From contig CP141142.1 of assembly GCA_035235625.1 (NCBI GenBank), forward strand, positions 19,478,995 to 19,542,994: a stretch of DNA of 64,000 nucleotides. Direction: 5' to 3'. Below are positions 23,528 to 46,769 of the stretch, piece after piece; within the stretch, counting starts at the first letter, position 1; every line of letters begins with the position of its first letter. The notes under the pieces were generated by a model. The model ran no database searches, was not told where the DNA came from, and saw only the letters and a program-made list of their open reading frames with translations. A program made the translations under genes and the position numbers. Source of the stretch: Saururus chinensis (lineage: Eukaryota > Streptophyta > Magnoliopsida > Piperales > Saururaceae).

Positions 23528-26044
23528 TAAGGGTGCTAACGAGCCGAGTCGAACCGAGTTTTCAGATTTTTTGACTCGAGCTCGATTTTTGAAAGTTCGG
23601 TTCGAGCTCGGCTCGAGCTCAGTTCGGCCAAAAACTCGAAACTCGACTCGAGCTCGAAAACATATTATAGCAACTCGAACTTGTGTTCGAATTGAGCTCA
23701 AATCCCATTTACAACCAAATTTAATTTTTTCTATAAAAATCTATATTAATTTAGAGAATCACACCAACATTACAAAAATAAAAAAAATTATAATAAACAT
23801 AATTTTATTGTATTAAAGTTGTAAATATTATTTCAAAATCCATGGTTAAGATAAGAGTCAATAAATACCCAACAAAAAAATTTTATTTGTCACTAAAAAT
23901 TTAACTAATGTTATTCAAATATCCCATATAATAAATATAATTATATAAGAGTGCCATTAATATCAGCCTGGGCTCACGCGCGCCAGCGTGCGCCTGAGCT
24001 AATTGGGCCGTCGAATTTACATCCAACGGCCCATCAAACTCACGGGTTTAAATAATATTAATTTTTCCCGTTATATAAATAATATTAAAAATAATAATTA
24101 CGAAAATAACATAAAGGAAAAAATATTTACTAATATGGTGTTTCTTTTCTCGAGCGCCTCCGTGACTTTTTTTAATTTATTTTTTAATTTTATTTTTAAA
24201 GAGGAAAAATTCAATATAATGTACTAATTTGTGATTTAAAGGACGAAATCAATATAATTTCGTGCTTTTAAAAGATGAAATCAATGCAATGTATTGATTT
24301 CGTCATTTAGAAGGATAAAATCAATAATGAAATAATTTTGTCCTCTATTCTCTCTACTATATCTTCATTCTCTCTCTCTCCTCTTTCTCTTCTCTCTCTC
24401 CTCTTTCTCTTCACTCTCTCCTCTCTCTATTCACACACTCGCTCTCCTCTCTCTATTTGCTCTCTCTTCTCTCTCTATTCATTCTCTCTTTCTTTCAGCT
24501 ATCTCTCTCTCCTCCTTCTCTCTCTTCACACACTCTCTATTCACCCTCTCCTCTCTATATTTCTATTCAATCTCTCTCATCTCTCTTTTGGCTATCTCTC
24601 TCTTCACTCTCTCTCTACACTTTCTCTTTTCTCTGTCCTCTCTTCTTTCTCTTTCTCTCTCTATCTCTCTCTTATGTGCATGACGTGAGCCCTAGCTCTA
24701 AGAAGTGGGGAGAAAGTAGAAAATTTAAATTTAATTTTTTTCTTATTTATATATTATATATTAAAATATTAAATTTAAAATAAAATATAATGTATTTGTG
24801 AATGACGAGAATAATATTTTTTAAAATTTTTCATGATTTTGTCTTTTAGAAGAGAGGAGAGAGAAAATAGAAAGAGGAAAGAGAGAAGAGAGAACCGAAA
24901 GGGAGAGGAGAGAGAGAGTGAATAGAGAGTGGAGCGAGAGAGGAAAGAGAAAAGAGAGAAAAAATCAATTCATTATTGATTTCGTCATTTGGAAGGACAA
25001 AGTTAGTACATTGTATTAATTTAAGTGTACTTATTTCATCTTTCTAAAGGATAAAATTATAAAAAAATATTAAAAAAAACCACGCAGGTGTCAGCGCCTA
25101 GTTAGTGAAAAAGAACATCATATTGGTAAATATTTTTCTCTTTCTGTTATTTTAATAGTTATATAAAATTTCTCATATAATAAGTCACAAAAGACTGAAC
25201 TAGTCACCAAAGTTATAACAACTCTTATTCACATATTTCATATCTAATTATTCTAGTGACTACAAAAAAATTCATAATAAGAGAATTATTTGGACTTCAG
25301 CAATAACATATTTCATTATGTGTGGATTGCCTGTAAAAAGAAAAATCAATATAATTGGAATTAAATAGTAAAATCTAGACTTGGTTCACTGGATATATTT
25401 ATAGAAAAAATCTAGATATAGTTCACTAAATCTCTAATTCTAAACTAATATAATTGGTTGAATTAAGAATGTTTATTTGCAAGTAGAAAACATATTTATA
25501 TTTGTTAGGATTAGAATGATTAAAGGTAGTATTTAAAATTTAAATAATATTATATAGATGAATAGGGGTAGAATAGAAATAAAATAATTTATCATACTTA
25601 CATTCTCAATTTTATTAGTAGTAGGATTTATATTTATTTAAAAAATAATAGTATAATATATGTATTATATATCATATTATATAATATATCATATACCATA
25701 TATTAATGTATATATAGGATATATATTTTATAAATTAATATAAAATACTATGGGTACATGAAAGGTAAAAGTTAAAAAAATTATATAATATGGGTATAAT
25801 AATTAAAAAATGATATATAACAAATCGAGTCGAGTTCAAGCCGAGCTTCGAGTCGATTTCGAGTCGAACCGATCAGGTTTCGAGTCGAGTCGATTCGAGC
25901 TGGCCCATGTTCGAGATCAGCTCGTTTGATTTCGAGTTCGAACCGAGCTCGAGTCGAGCTCACTTCGAGCTGAGCCAGATTCGAGTCGAACCGAGCCGAG
26001 CCAGTTCAGCTCGACGAACTGGCTCGGCTCATTAGCAGCCTTAG
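23528..26044. mobile_element. hAT-type element with CGAGCTCG-rich ends (2517 bp)
   Basis: The ends are TAAGGGTGCTAACGAGCC and, inverted, TAAGGCTGCTAATGAGCC. GCTATCAC at 23520-23527 and 26045-26052 is a perfect 8-bp duplication. Both subterminal regions (about 23540-23700 and 25820-26030) are packed with TCGAGTCGA/CGAGCTCG words, likely transposase-binding sites. There is no transposase. One extra base (A or T) at the border would also allow a 9-bp Mutator-like reading. Confidence 0.85.
24240..25060. repeat. Internal CT/GA inverted repeat, possibly a nested element
   Basis: A CTCTCT microsatellite-like block (24345-24680) is mirrored by a GAGAGA block (24850-24960). The outer flanks share direct-type words such as TTGATTTCGTCATTT (about 24294 and 24976). 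Confidence 0.7.
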
Positions 26045-26052
26045 CTATCACC

Positions 26053-27509
26053 ACCGCAAAAGTCATAACCTTCTTGGCCATTTGGCTCTAACCAAGCCAA
26101 ATTTTGCTTTATCACGATCTCCATTAATCCCGGAACATGTTACAACTCTATTAGTGGCATTTTTTAACATAAGAGTTATAATTTTAAAAAAAATTCCTTT
26201 ATAAGTTTCAAACTTAAAAATTGAATTCTTAAACATCTTTAAATACTTAATATCAATGATTAATTTTATTCTTAAACTAATAAAAATATTGTCACCCAGT
26301 CGGAAAATAAATGTTATGACAGTAATGAATTATCAACCAGTCAGGTAGTGTTTGTAAACTGGACGACAAAGTACTATTTGGCAATCACATATTTTCTATA
26401 ACTGACTTCCATCAAATATGTCTTGGCTTTCTTCTATAAACAGGGATCCTCAAAGCCTTATAAAACACAGAAAGGACTGGCCAAGATCAGCAAGCCTTAC
26501 TTTGATCTTTACCTCTCAAAATTCTAATCAATGGTTTCAAGTGGTTTTGGATTCTCATTCCTGAATCCAGCAAATTGAGTAGCAAAAATCTCACTAAGAG
26601 AGATTGGATAGATCATGGATTGCACGTTAAAATCAACAAGAGCGGTGCTGGCTAAGCTTTGCTCGATATGCAACAAATATCAAAGTTGAAGTCAACAAAT
26701 CACAACGCCTCAAATATATTTTTTCACTTGCTTATGGACAATTCCGTGACGTTCTATTCATTGAGACTATTATGCGAATCCTTGGTGACCAGTATCATCT
26801 AACTTTGTCAAAAGCCTAGGAGGTGGAGGCTGTACAACCGTTGGTGGGCGAGGATGGTTTGGTATCCAGATATTACGACACATCTACTTATTAAGCAATC
26901 CAGCATTCTATTAAGACAATTATGTGTGGGTCTTAAGCATTCCCGCAGTCTATTAAATGGTGGTTTTAGTACAAGGGGGGGGGGGGGATGTTTAAGCAAT
27001 CTGCCCTAGAAGTTCACTTAATTGTTAGTCTCCATCAACAAAGAAGAATGTGACCACATTTGCACCGACAACAATTCACAAAATTGACTATTATTACAAC
27101 AGAAATCGCAACTGATTAGTATATATCATCAACCAACATGAGCTGCAAAAAAATTTCAGTGAAGCCGGCATCTTTTACTTATTTCTATTAGCCACGACTA
27201 ACTTTCATCAGATTATTTTATCAAATAAGATCAGATTATTACTATTAAATAAAAAAATGAATCATCATAAGTATGGTAGACAACCAAATCGTATCACAGT
27301 AAAACAAAAAAGGGCTTCCTGATTGACAAACTCATCTGAAAGTCCATAAAATATAAGTTAAGGCCCACGAGTTTTATGCAACTTGCAGTATGTAATCCAT
27401 GGACATTAGTCAAGGATGAGAAGTTTATGGTTTTGAATTATGATTGCATAATACAGAATATGATCGAGAGCAAAATCGCTACAAATACCTAATATACAGA
27501 AAATATGTG
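26053..27509. other. ArgC 3' flank, no gene recognised
   Basis: It contains a run of 13 G at 26975-26987. The 3' untranslated region of ArgC lies below 27510; no clear AATAAA signal was identified. Confidence 0.45.
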
Positions 27510-37557
<10,048 letters not shown>

Positions 37558-37646
37558 CTGCGGGGCAAAAACCTGCAGAACTTGGTGACTGGGAGGGACC
37601 AAGGAGGAGAGAGCGTCTGTGACAACTGAACCAGTGAACTAAGACG
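37558..37646 (-). promoter_or_regulatory. ArgC 5' leader, CT-rich
   Basis: Read on the minus strand this 89-bp stretch is rich in CT (CGCTCTCTCCTCCTTGG), as is common in plant 5' untranslated leaders, and leads directly to the predicted ATG. A hAT element abuts it at 37647, so the leader or core promoter may partly lie in transposon sequence. Confidence 0.45.
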
Positions 37647-38415
37647 TAGGCTGCAAGTGGGCCGGGTTTTGGCGGGCCGGGCTGGGGCCTCTAAATAAGA
37701 ATGTTAAATAAAGAGGCCCTACTCGGCCCTAACCTCTCTACTAAACAGTCAGCTTGGCTTGATATTTGGGCTGGCCGGGCTATCGACTTTTTTCGTGTCA
37801 CCATATAGATGCTAGAGGTGAGAAAAAAGACAGGCGGCTACGCGGAGGCGAGAAGTGAGAAGCTGAAGTGGAGGGAGGCAATAATAGGGTTGAGGGAGGC
37901 GAATCAAAGGCAAGAAGTAATAGAGGGAGGTAGTGGTCTGTCTAAGATAAGATAAGAGCAAGTAAAGAGCAAGTGGTGGTCCGACAGAGATGAGATAGAG
38001 AAGTCGGACTTAGGATCGAGGGAAAGGGTTGGGCCTTTTCTAGTAGAGGCGAGAAAGAAAAAATGGGTGAGGCAGGTGTGGTTAGAGCGGCGAACAGTAG
38101 GCGGTGGTTTGGTGGAGGCGAGATAGAATCCGGTGGAAGAGGGAAAGGAGAAGAAGGAGGATGGCGGCCATAAAAAAAAATGAAGATTGAAGGTAGGGTC
38201 GTATGTGGGAAATTAGGGTTATGAATAGGACTTAAAATGGGCTTAGGTCCATCGGGCTAGGCTTTTATGATTTTTTCCTAGCCTGATATAATATAGGTCT
38301 AATAATTTTAGGCCCAGCCTATTCCCATAATCTAAAATACAAGGCCCAAGCTTGATTTTTTTTGGGGCAGAGCCAGGTCAAGCCAATGGGCTAGCCCACA
38401 TTTTGTGCAACCCTA
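37647..38415. mobile_element. Non-autonomous hAT-type element in the ArgC promoter region
   Basis: The ends are TAGGCTGCAAGTGGGCC and, inverted, TAGGGTTGCACAAAATGTGG. The flanks are CTAAGACG at 37639-37646 and CTAAGACA at 38416-38423, an 8-bp target duplication with one mismatch. At 769 bp with no transposase ORF, it is a MITE-like derivative. The subterminal parts are full of GGGCC/GGCCC words. Confidence 0.8.
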
Positions 38416-38730
38416 CTAAGACAGTGGGCTCCTCGTCTACCCTAGCCAGTCTCTATGGGCCCTATTGTAAAATGCCGAGAAATGCATTGAGCCATTAGAT
38501 ATTTAAAATCGACATTAAGTATGGTAGAGTTTTCATGTTCCCGACTCACCCTCAGCCGAGAGTAAATAGCACCTATCTTTAAGGAATGCACAAGAGCCAT
38601 TAGAAATGACATATGTCAAAAGAGTTTTTTGTACTCCCTACCCATCATGAGCCCAATCTATGCCCTGAGAGTTTAATATTTATCTAATCGACCTACTGAA
38701 TCATTAAATCATTATTAAGACTAATATCTT
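38416..38730 (-). promoter_or_regulatory. Candidate ArgC upstream promoter, squeezed between a hAT element and an LTR
   Basis: This is the only non-transposon sequence upstream of ArgC before solo LTR E. It contains GGGCCCAT near 38455, the site II/telo-type GGCCCA core frequent in promoters of plant housekeeping genes. I see no clear TATA box in the interval. Promoter function is inferred from position. Confidence 0.35.
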
Positions 38731-41700
38731 TATCACGACCCAGATTTTTAAAAGTATTTTTAAATAGCATGAACGGTGAGTAGCGATAATTTTTTTTCCT
38801 TCAATACAAAACAAATAATTCTATTAAATATCTAGGCCATGATAACTGGGGTTCACAAATACGGATATCAAATCATATGATATTTACATGTCTCAAAATT
38901 TCAACAATAGCTCATCCATCTAAGTACAAGTCTGTCACTCATCTAAAAATAAATAGCAAGTTGACTCTCACGCTAAAGGTACACTAATGTACCGGAGTTG
39001 CAGAAACACGGAAACCTCTAGTGCTCGCCTGCCTTGGTCTCACTTGTCGTCGCCTAGAGAATCTGCAACAAAACAAACCAAACAACAACCACAACCACAA
39101 TGGAGCATCTCCGCCTTTAGGAGAATAGCTTCCAAAGGACAAAAAGTTTTATTAATATTTTTTCAGATCGGGCCAACATCACCCAATGTTAGTTGCCTAC
39201 ATACTCATCAGACAACATCTCCAATATTTCCAACAAGATCGGATGCAGACGTAGTTCTGCTAATACTATACTATACTAAGAAGCATAGCATCACACATGC
39301 AGTGCTTAAGTATTTTCAAGCAACCTACATTTAATGCAAATCCTTTAATCATTCCACCTGTTCTAATTAAACAAGCAATATCAATCAATGTTATTAATTA
39401 TCTCTCGAACCATTGTTCGATAATTAATATTCCCGTCTAATCCCAATGACAGACAAACTCATCAGATGTCAACCTAAGTGACAAATGACAACAAAACACC
39501 CTAGAATCCACCAGGCCCCTGGAATCCACCAGGAAGTGTCATCTCCCAACCTAGCCCATAAGGACCTAACCGGAGTGGAAGGGCATGGCCCACAACTGCA
39601 CCTGAACAGAAGTGGTCAGAGACGCCAACCAAGCAGGATGCCAGTGACCCTAATGTGTGTATACTAAAAGATCCTCAATAGATCTGCGGTGAGCCTGGCT
39701 CACAAGGAACTCCCTCCAATGGGGACATGCAACTACACGGTCAAATCAGCGGCTCCTCAATAGAGCTAAAACTTAGGAAACCATTCTAAACCCTATCTTG
39801 CTCATCTATAAGCCAGGATTCCGAATGACTATCCCAAACCCTATTAGTCCCTTCTAGACTAAGGTTTACAACTCGAGACATGCCATCAGTTCATCAACCA
39901 AGGCAAATCGTCAAGTCAAAGGCTTTGTTCACTGTATGAACTAGTCTCAGACCCCTCTGAGGTATTTTAGTCTTTACCTTGATTAGGTGTTCTCCCCACA
40001 AACCAATAACCAATATATCTTGATTAGTCTTTATTAACCTTAGTGTACTGATACAACTTAACGCATCAATAACAAAAACATGCAGTAGATTAAGCAACAT
40101 AAATAACATGCAAACATACAAGTGCATAAATAATAACGAATGCCCATTGCACTCATTTGAAGGGCTAGGGCTCATCGAATTCAAGCCCGAAAGTGTAGAT
40201 AACTCTAACGCTTCCCGCGAGTTACAAATATAACACTCTAGTCGATCAATGTACTCGATTGCAGACATGTGTAACACGCTGCATTAAACTTTGAGAATTA
40301 TGGTTTTTCCCCTTGTTTCCCATGACACTGTGCCTGTCAAGGTCTTCATGTCTTTTACTGGTCACACCCCTTCCTTTTGAAGCCATTTAATGTCATTCTA
40401 GGGCACCCAACGCTCGGTTGCTAGGTTATTCGTTTAAGTGGAAATAGAACATATTGCCCCCTAAGGGCATTATGGTAATTCCACCACATGGGGTATGCTG
40501 CCCTCCTTTGGTTCATTTTGGTCATCTCACTACCCTTGTATTTATTTTAAGTCATAATTTTCTCAGACGGCTTCACTCTCAAACAGACCCGTGCTTCCAT
40601 TTACACGAATGTGGGCGGGTCCACTCAAAGGGTATTTCTATTATTTGGTTTAAGGCCTTAATGACATCCAACGGGTCCAAAATTGAACTCAAACATACTA
40701 CTTGACTTCATAGACTCTGTGTAATTTTCCTCGCACGTTACGGGGTTGTGAACCCCTTGAACCGACCCAGGTTGACTTAACAGTTTACGATTAATATTAG
40801 GGCCAAAATAGTCAATTATCCACTCACTAGGATTTTTCCTCACTAAGTTGTTTGGCCTATAATTATTTTACACATTAAACTCTCATTAAAAATTTTCCCA
40901 CTTTTTAGATCAACTCATAGGCCCCTGAACCAGAGCCTCTAAATCGGGTAAGTGATTTTCACACGATAACTTAACTACTACAAGGGGTAAAAAGGTCATT
41001 TCATAGTATCTGGGATTTTTTCCCAAGCAGAAACTCAGTCAAAATAATCCCAAACCTCTCCAGGTACATGAATATTTTTCTAGAATTTTTTTGACACTTT
41101 TAGCCCCTTGAACCAGACCCGGTTCACTCCATTTTGTTTTTAAAACCGAACCAGTTTGGTTCAGGTAGACGCCCGCAACGCGGGTCGTCTTCCCCGCGTC
41201 CGGCCAGAGGCCTTTCGGCCTCTGGTGGCACCTCCACCCCCGCGGCGGAGGGCTGGGCAGCACATAGGCCCCAGACCGCTTGAGCATAGCAAAACCGACA
41301 AGGTCGGTCCCGCTGCAGTTCGGTGTTCGCCGGTGGCCAAAAAGTTGGCCCCTTTTTTTCTCTTATTCTTTTTTAAAACAGGCGGTGATACCGCCACGGC
41401 CGAAGCCAACGCGGCCCAGGTCGGTGCATCCAGAGCCATCGTGGCCTGGGCAGCACGGCCAGGACCGGCGCGGCCACGGCCTCGGCCAGCGGCTTCCCCT
41501 TTCTATTTTTTTTCGCGCGACATCCCGATGGCCTGCAACGGCAGTTAAACTGCCGCTGCCAAGGCCGCCAGAGTTAGAGCTGTCGTGGCTAGAGCCAAGG
41601 TCACCACGGCAAAGGCCAGCAGCCCCCTTCCTACAGTGATTCCGACGATTGAAAACTCAAAGTACTGTTCACTAATTACGTGAACAGTATTTGCATAAAT

Positions 41701-42054
41701 GTGTAGAAATTACTATAATTTTCATTAAAATTAATTAACGACGTCTTCATCAGTCTCAATTTGAAACCTTACCTCTAAGGTCGAGTTGTTGTCAATCCAC
41801 TGCCGCCAACACCTTGCCAAAAAATTCACTTTCCTTCCTTGTAATCACCGTCCAAAAAGCTCCCTCATCCTGACTCTGATTCACGCGTTCTTAGTGGTGT
41901 TTCGAAGCTCTATTTGTCTATTTTCTAATAAAATTAGTTTCAGCCACAAATTCTATCTAGGGAGGTAGTTATTCTACTAAGAATGTTAATAGGTCAAACA
42001 CCCTATTTTCCACATATTTAATTTTTGAAACCTAAGAAAATTAGGGATATTACA
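38731..42054 (-). mobile_element. Solo LTR E (3324 bp)
   Basis: It starts TATCACGACCCAG and ends AATTAGGGATATTACA. ATCTT flanks it perfectly at 38726-38730 and 42055-42059. The start was probably TGTCACGACCC, with one terminal base changed. The GC-rich block 41160-41640 makes long but spurious ORFs. Its inverse start TGTAATATCCC resembles that of LTR D. Confidence 0.88.
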
Positions 42055-42093
42055 ATCTTAATAAGTAAGAATTAAGAGTTATAGCCTCCTTAT

Positions 42094-43291
42094 TAGGGCC
42101 ATCAATAGGTAACCATTTACCCGCTTTACCCACTCGCCTGATCTAAAATTTGTGGGCGGGTAATTGATAAATGGGTAAAGGGTAAACTAAATGGGTAATT
42201 TTACCCACCCATTTATTACGTGGGTAGGGTAAAGGTAACCTCTTATCCATACCCTTTACCTGTTACCTGATTTAATATATATAATACCCATCACCATTTT
42301 TATGTTTAATTATTTATATATACTTATAATTTACCCACTACCCCAATCCCTAGCCCAATAACCCGTCAAGCCCAAATGCCCAAGCCCAGTAACCCGCCCT
42401 ACCCAACTCAAATACCTAAAGTAAGTACCCACTACCCACCTAACAAAACCTAAATCATAAGTGTGGTTGTTTTCTTTTGATCGACCAACCACAAACCAGG
42501 GGATGACGAACAGGGCATAGGGCAGTAGCGGCTTGGCAAGAACAAGTGTGTTAGCTTTATGTAGGATAACTTGATTTATAATTTACTTCTTACCATTTGT
42601 TAGTCACAGGTAGAAGCTTATGAACAAGAGCAAAACTTACTTTTGTTTTTGTTTTTTCTTACAGGCATGATAAGCATATACCTTTACATACCTTTATGCA
42701 GACAAAGTTGTATATGGTGTCCAAGGAGAATGTTTTACCTTTGAAATATTTTGTAGTTTTATTGTGATACATTGCATAGAAGGCTTTTGAAAAATATGTA
42801 TAAACTTATAATGCAAACTTCTTATAGAGAAAATAGAATAGAACTTGGTAAATCTTTTTTGTCTTTGCTCTTTATATAAAAAGGGTGCATCTTGTAGCAT
42901 TTTGGTATAATGAGCCAATAAATTTAGAGTAATGAAACCATCTTTGAGTTTTAGTTTTTTTAATTATTTAAGCTTATATAAGGTGTTAGATTTTTTATAA
43001 TGTTTTAATTTTTTATATGAATTGTGAGCTCCTTATAAGTTTATATTAGATTGATTTGTTTGTACTTTGAATAGACTTTTAACATATATAATTGTTATTA
43101 TTTTTGTTTATTAATTAATTGGCTATTTACCCGTTACCCGCCTATTTACCCATTAGTAATGGGTAATGGGTAGGATATGGGTAATGAATGTGGAAATGGG
43201 TAATGGGTAGGGTATGGGTAAAATTTCTGGAAGTGGGTATGGATATGGGTAAAGCCTTACTCGACCCATACCCTACCCATTGACAGCCCTA
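42094..43291. mobile_element. hAT-type element with GGGTAA/TTACCC subterminal repeats (1198 bp)
   Basis: The ends are TAGGGCCATCAATAGGT and, inverted, TAGGGCTGTCAATGGGT. CTCCTTAT at 42086-42093 and 43292-43299 is a perfect 8-bp duplication. About 200 bp at each end are crowded with TTACCC or GGGTAA/GGGTAT words. There is no transposase. Confidence 0.92.
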
Positions 43292-43345
43292 CTCCTTATA
43301 CATAATTTTTTATTAAGAAAAAATGATTAAACCCTAATAATCACT

Positions 43346-43575
43346 CAAATTTCACTCTCGAAATATCAAACAATCAACTATTAATCAATCTATACATAAA
43401 TACAACAATTTATATAGAAAACCCTAACTATGGTAAAAAACTATAGCAATTCAAAAACTCAAATTTCACTCTCGAAATATCAAACAATCAACTATCAATC
43501 AATTTATACATAAATACAATAATTTATATAGAAAACCCTAAGTATGGTAAAAAAACTATAACAATTCAAAAAGAA
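43346..43575. repeat. 114-bp tandem duplication
   Basis: CAAATTTCACTCTCGAAATA starts at 43346 and again at 43460. The two units are nearly identical. Confidence 0.9.
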
Positions 43576-44270
43576 CCAAATCAATACACTGGAAGCTAAG
43601 ACTTTATATAGACACAAGCAAGTTACTAACCTTATTTAGACTTTAACACAAGCTCCTTTTGTTTACATCATCATTGTTGGCCTTTAAGTATTCTTCAAGC
43701 ACTTGAAATTTTCTCCTCTTTGCCTTGGCTCTATCTCCTTCTAATCTTCAACAAGTACTTCTTATTGTCTTGACTTTAGTCTTATGAAAATCTTCAATAT
43801 TTCATTAAAGATATGTCTAACTCCTCTTTAAATATTCGGTGTATAATCTCCTTTAATTGTGGATTGTCTTCTTCAATTCACTATAGATCTTCAATACAAA
43901 GCTAAAGTAGATTATTCTTTGGAAAACAATCACTAAAAGTGTAAACCCTCTTTCTCTTTTCTCCTCTCTAAAATTTCATGATTTCATAACATTTATTTAA
44001 CTCATTAAGTCAACTTAAGACTTATACTAAATTGGGAACAAAATTAAAATTAGGTCTTAATTGGGATAAATTATTTTTGAAATGATCAATCATTCTAAAC
44101 AGCAATCAAATATCGGTAGTTGTTTTTAAATGTGCATGATATTTTAAGCAATTAATTGATTACAAGAGCGATTGATTAACTTTTGGCTTCATTTTGTATA
44201 GGCCTAAATTAAAAGGCATTTGATTATTCTTCTCTTTATTGTCTGCAACAATCGATTGTTTGGATGTACC
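43576..44270. repeat. Repeat family F copy
   Basis: From about 43660 the sequence matches 63257-63680 and 63680-64000 (shared CATTGTTGGCCTT, CTTCAACAAGTAC, GAAATGATCAATC). Its nature is unknown and it is noncoding. Confidence 0.7.
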
Positions 44271-44696
44271 TTTTTTGTAAGGACCCTCATCTTTAAACCG
44301 GTTTTGGTTTTCTTTAATTATTGATTATCGTGAGATTACGTGTTTTCTGATCTTATTCGGTAATTTTGTAAATAAATAGAGTTTGTGATGGTTTTAACCA
44401 AAATTAACTTCAATATTAGTGGTTTTAAGTGATTTTAAACCAAATGTGAATTTTTGAGATTTTTCGGAATTTTCACTATTTTCCCAAAAATTAGGGTTTT
44501 GGCGGGACCCCTGTGGGCCCCACGGTCGAAAATTTTATTTTTGTGTCAAATGAACCTAGACATATACTTAAGGTCACACAAAAATTTTCAGAATTTTATT
44601 AGGCTTAATTCGTGCTTAAATTTGCAAAATAACCACTTTTAGCCTACTTTTCATATTTACACCCCAAAACTTACCTATGCCTACCCCAACCCTTAC

Positions 44697-44705
44697 TATA
44701 AAAGG
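44697..44705 (+). promoter_or_regulatory. TATA box of LTR A3
   Basis: TATAAAAGG at the same offset (about 420 bp) as in A2. Confidence 0.55.
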
Positions 44706-46769
44706 GCAAACCTGAGCCATTTCCATTTTTGGGAATAGGCTAAGGAAGGAGGTCTGGCCTAATCCCCACTTAGGCCCGAATTAGAAGCCGATTAAGGTAA
44801 GCTTGCTCTAATTAAGCACTAATCCATGGCTTTTCTCTTAATTTCTTCTAAATCTACCATTTTCCCCTTGATTCAATTCGTTTTTGACCATCAAAAGCTA
44901 CTGATTTGTGTTTTACTACAAACCCTAACTTTCAAAATTCGATTTTTACTACCAACAAGCCCTAGATCTAAGATTTAATTAGGGATTTCTTAAGTAAATC
45001 GATTTCTATTGGTGTTTGATTCAAACTCATTGTGTTTTCAAGGATTTCAAGAAGGGTGACTCTTCAATCCGAGCTTAATCAAGTGCTGAGGTAATGGGTC
45101 TTCGAAATCTCTGTTTATCCATGGTAAAACTCTTCATTTTTTGGCTTATTTCGAAATGGTTTGCTTGATTTAGTGTGTTAATGGTAAGATTAGAAAATGG
45201 AATTATTTAATCCCGATTTCTTAGGGTTTTGCATTATTATGGTTTGGTTTGATATTCTGGAAGTCAAGGAGGACTTTTGATGATGATTAGGGTGCTAGAT
45301 GTGGATTTGAAGTGTTATCTATGGTGTTTCGGTTTGATTTTGCGAAAGGAAGAAGATGACTGTTTTGCCGTGTTGGCGATCGATCGGCCTTGCATGGCGA
45401 TCGATCGGCTGAACTGAAAATTTCAAAATTTTGCGTGTAACCGATCGAACGGCCTGAAGGGCGATCGATCGGCTACACAGAAAATTGTATGTTGTGTGTA
45501 TGATGCCTATTTTGATGATTCCACTTTAGCTTGCCAATTTTATATGAATGTGGAGTGTTTTAAGCTATGTTAGGCTACTGGAAATGCATGCTATTGAGTT
45601 TATGGAGTTGAGATATATGCTTAGTGATGGTGGAATGACTTATGTTTTGTGGCATGATGTTGGAATCGTTATTTTGAAATTATGAATAGTTGTTTCCCTT
45701 TGGTTAAGCATATTTCAGTAGGACTACAATCATTGTTGGACAGATTTGTCATGATAAATTGTGATTAATGGTGTGTGAATGTTGGTGAATGCCATGACTC
45801 AATGATGAAATGAGTGATGTTATAGGTGTTTAGCCTTTGTGGTTGAGTTTTGAATTTAACTATGATTTCAACGATTCTTCTACTATGATTTCATTTGGAA
45901 TTCATGTTTAGGTAGAAATTCACATGTGTAGTGTGGTGGTGAGTTGATTTTCAAGCATGTTAATATGCATCATGTGAAAGGCTTCTACTAGTTACACACA
46001 CACACACACATGTGGGGGTTAAATGATGATGTTGAAGCTTAATATCGTGATTATGAATGATGCATTAGGGGCTGGTGAGAGCACTTATCATGATTAGGGT
46101 TCATGTATGCTTTGCCCACGCATGTACCATGTTGCACGCATCATGAAAATGGATTTCCAATTGAGGCTTCATCGTGATTAATCGAATTTGACCGATTGGA
46201 TGCAATGTGATGGAATTGCGTGCCGGGTTTATCGGTCGTGGATTAATCGCAAGTTGATTGGTCCGAAAGGACATATTTTGATTTGAAGTTCCTGTGTGGA
46301 ACGATTTGAAGTTCCTGTGTGGAACGATTTGGAGTTCCTGTGTGGAACGAGTGCACTCCCCGGGTTGAGTCTTGTTTAATAGAATGATGTGGGGACGAGT
46401 TGTGTACTTGTCTTGCGGATACGTGAGAATATTTTTATGTGTGTCATCTGGACCCCGAGAATCCAGTGTGGTATGCCGTGTGCACCCCGCTACCACGTGT
46501 TCTAGGGTTCTCTGTGTGAGAACTCGGGCTCTTCCCTCCGCAGAGATGTCCACTGGGCGAACACCCCTGCTCTAGATTCTCTGTGTGAGAATGGGACATC
46601 CTTGGCCAGGATCGTCCAGGGCGAGCAGTATTAGGGATTGACAACCCCGATCTTTCTTGAATTCTTGTGTAGAATTTTGTACCATGACACGCCTTCGTGG
46701 CCTTGTCTATGCTCCCGTACGTGTGACGTCAATGTGTGATTACTCCTTGATGGAGGTTGATTGTGATAA

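Noticed and set aside
24338-24783. Ser/Leu-rich ORFs of 108-116 codons
   Set aside because: Translation of the CTCTCT low-complexity block.
41156-41639. Overlapping 92-130-codon ORFs
   Set aside because: GC-rich block inside solo LTR E, with Ala/Pro/Arg bias and no domain.
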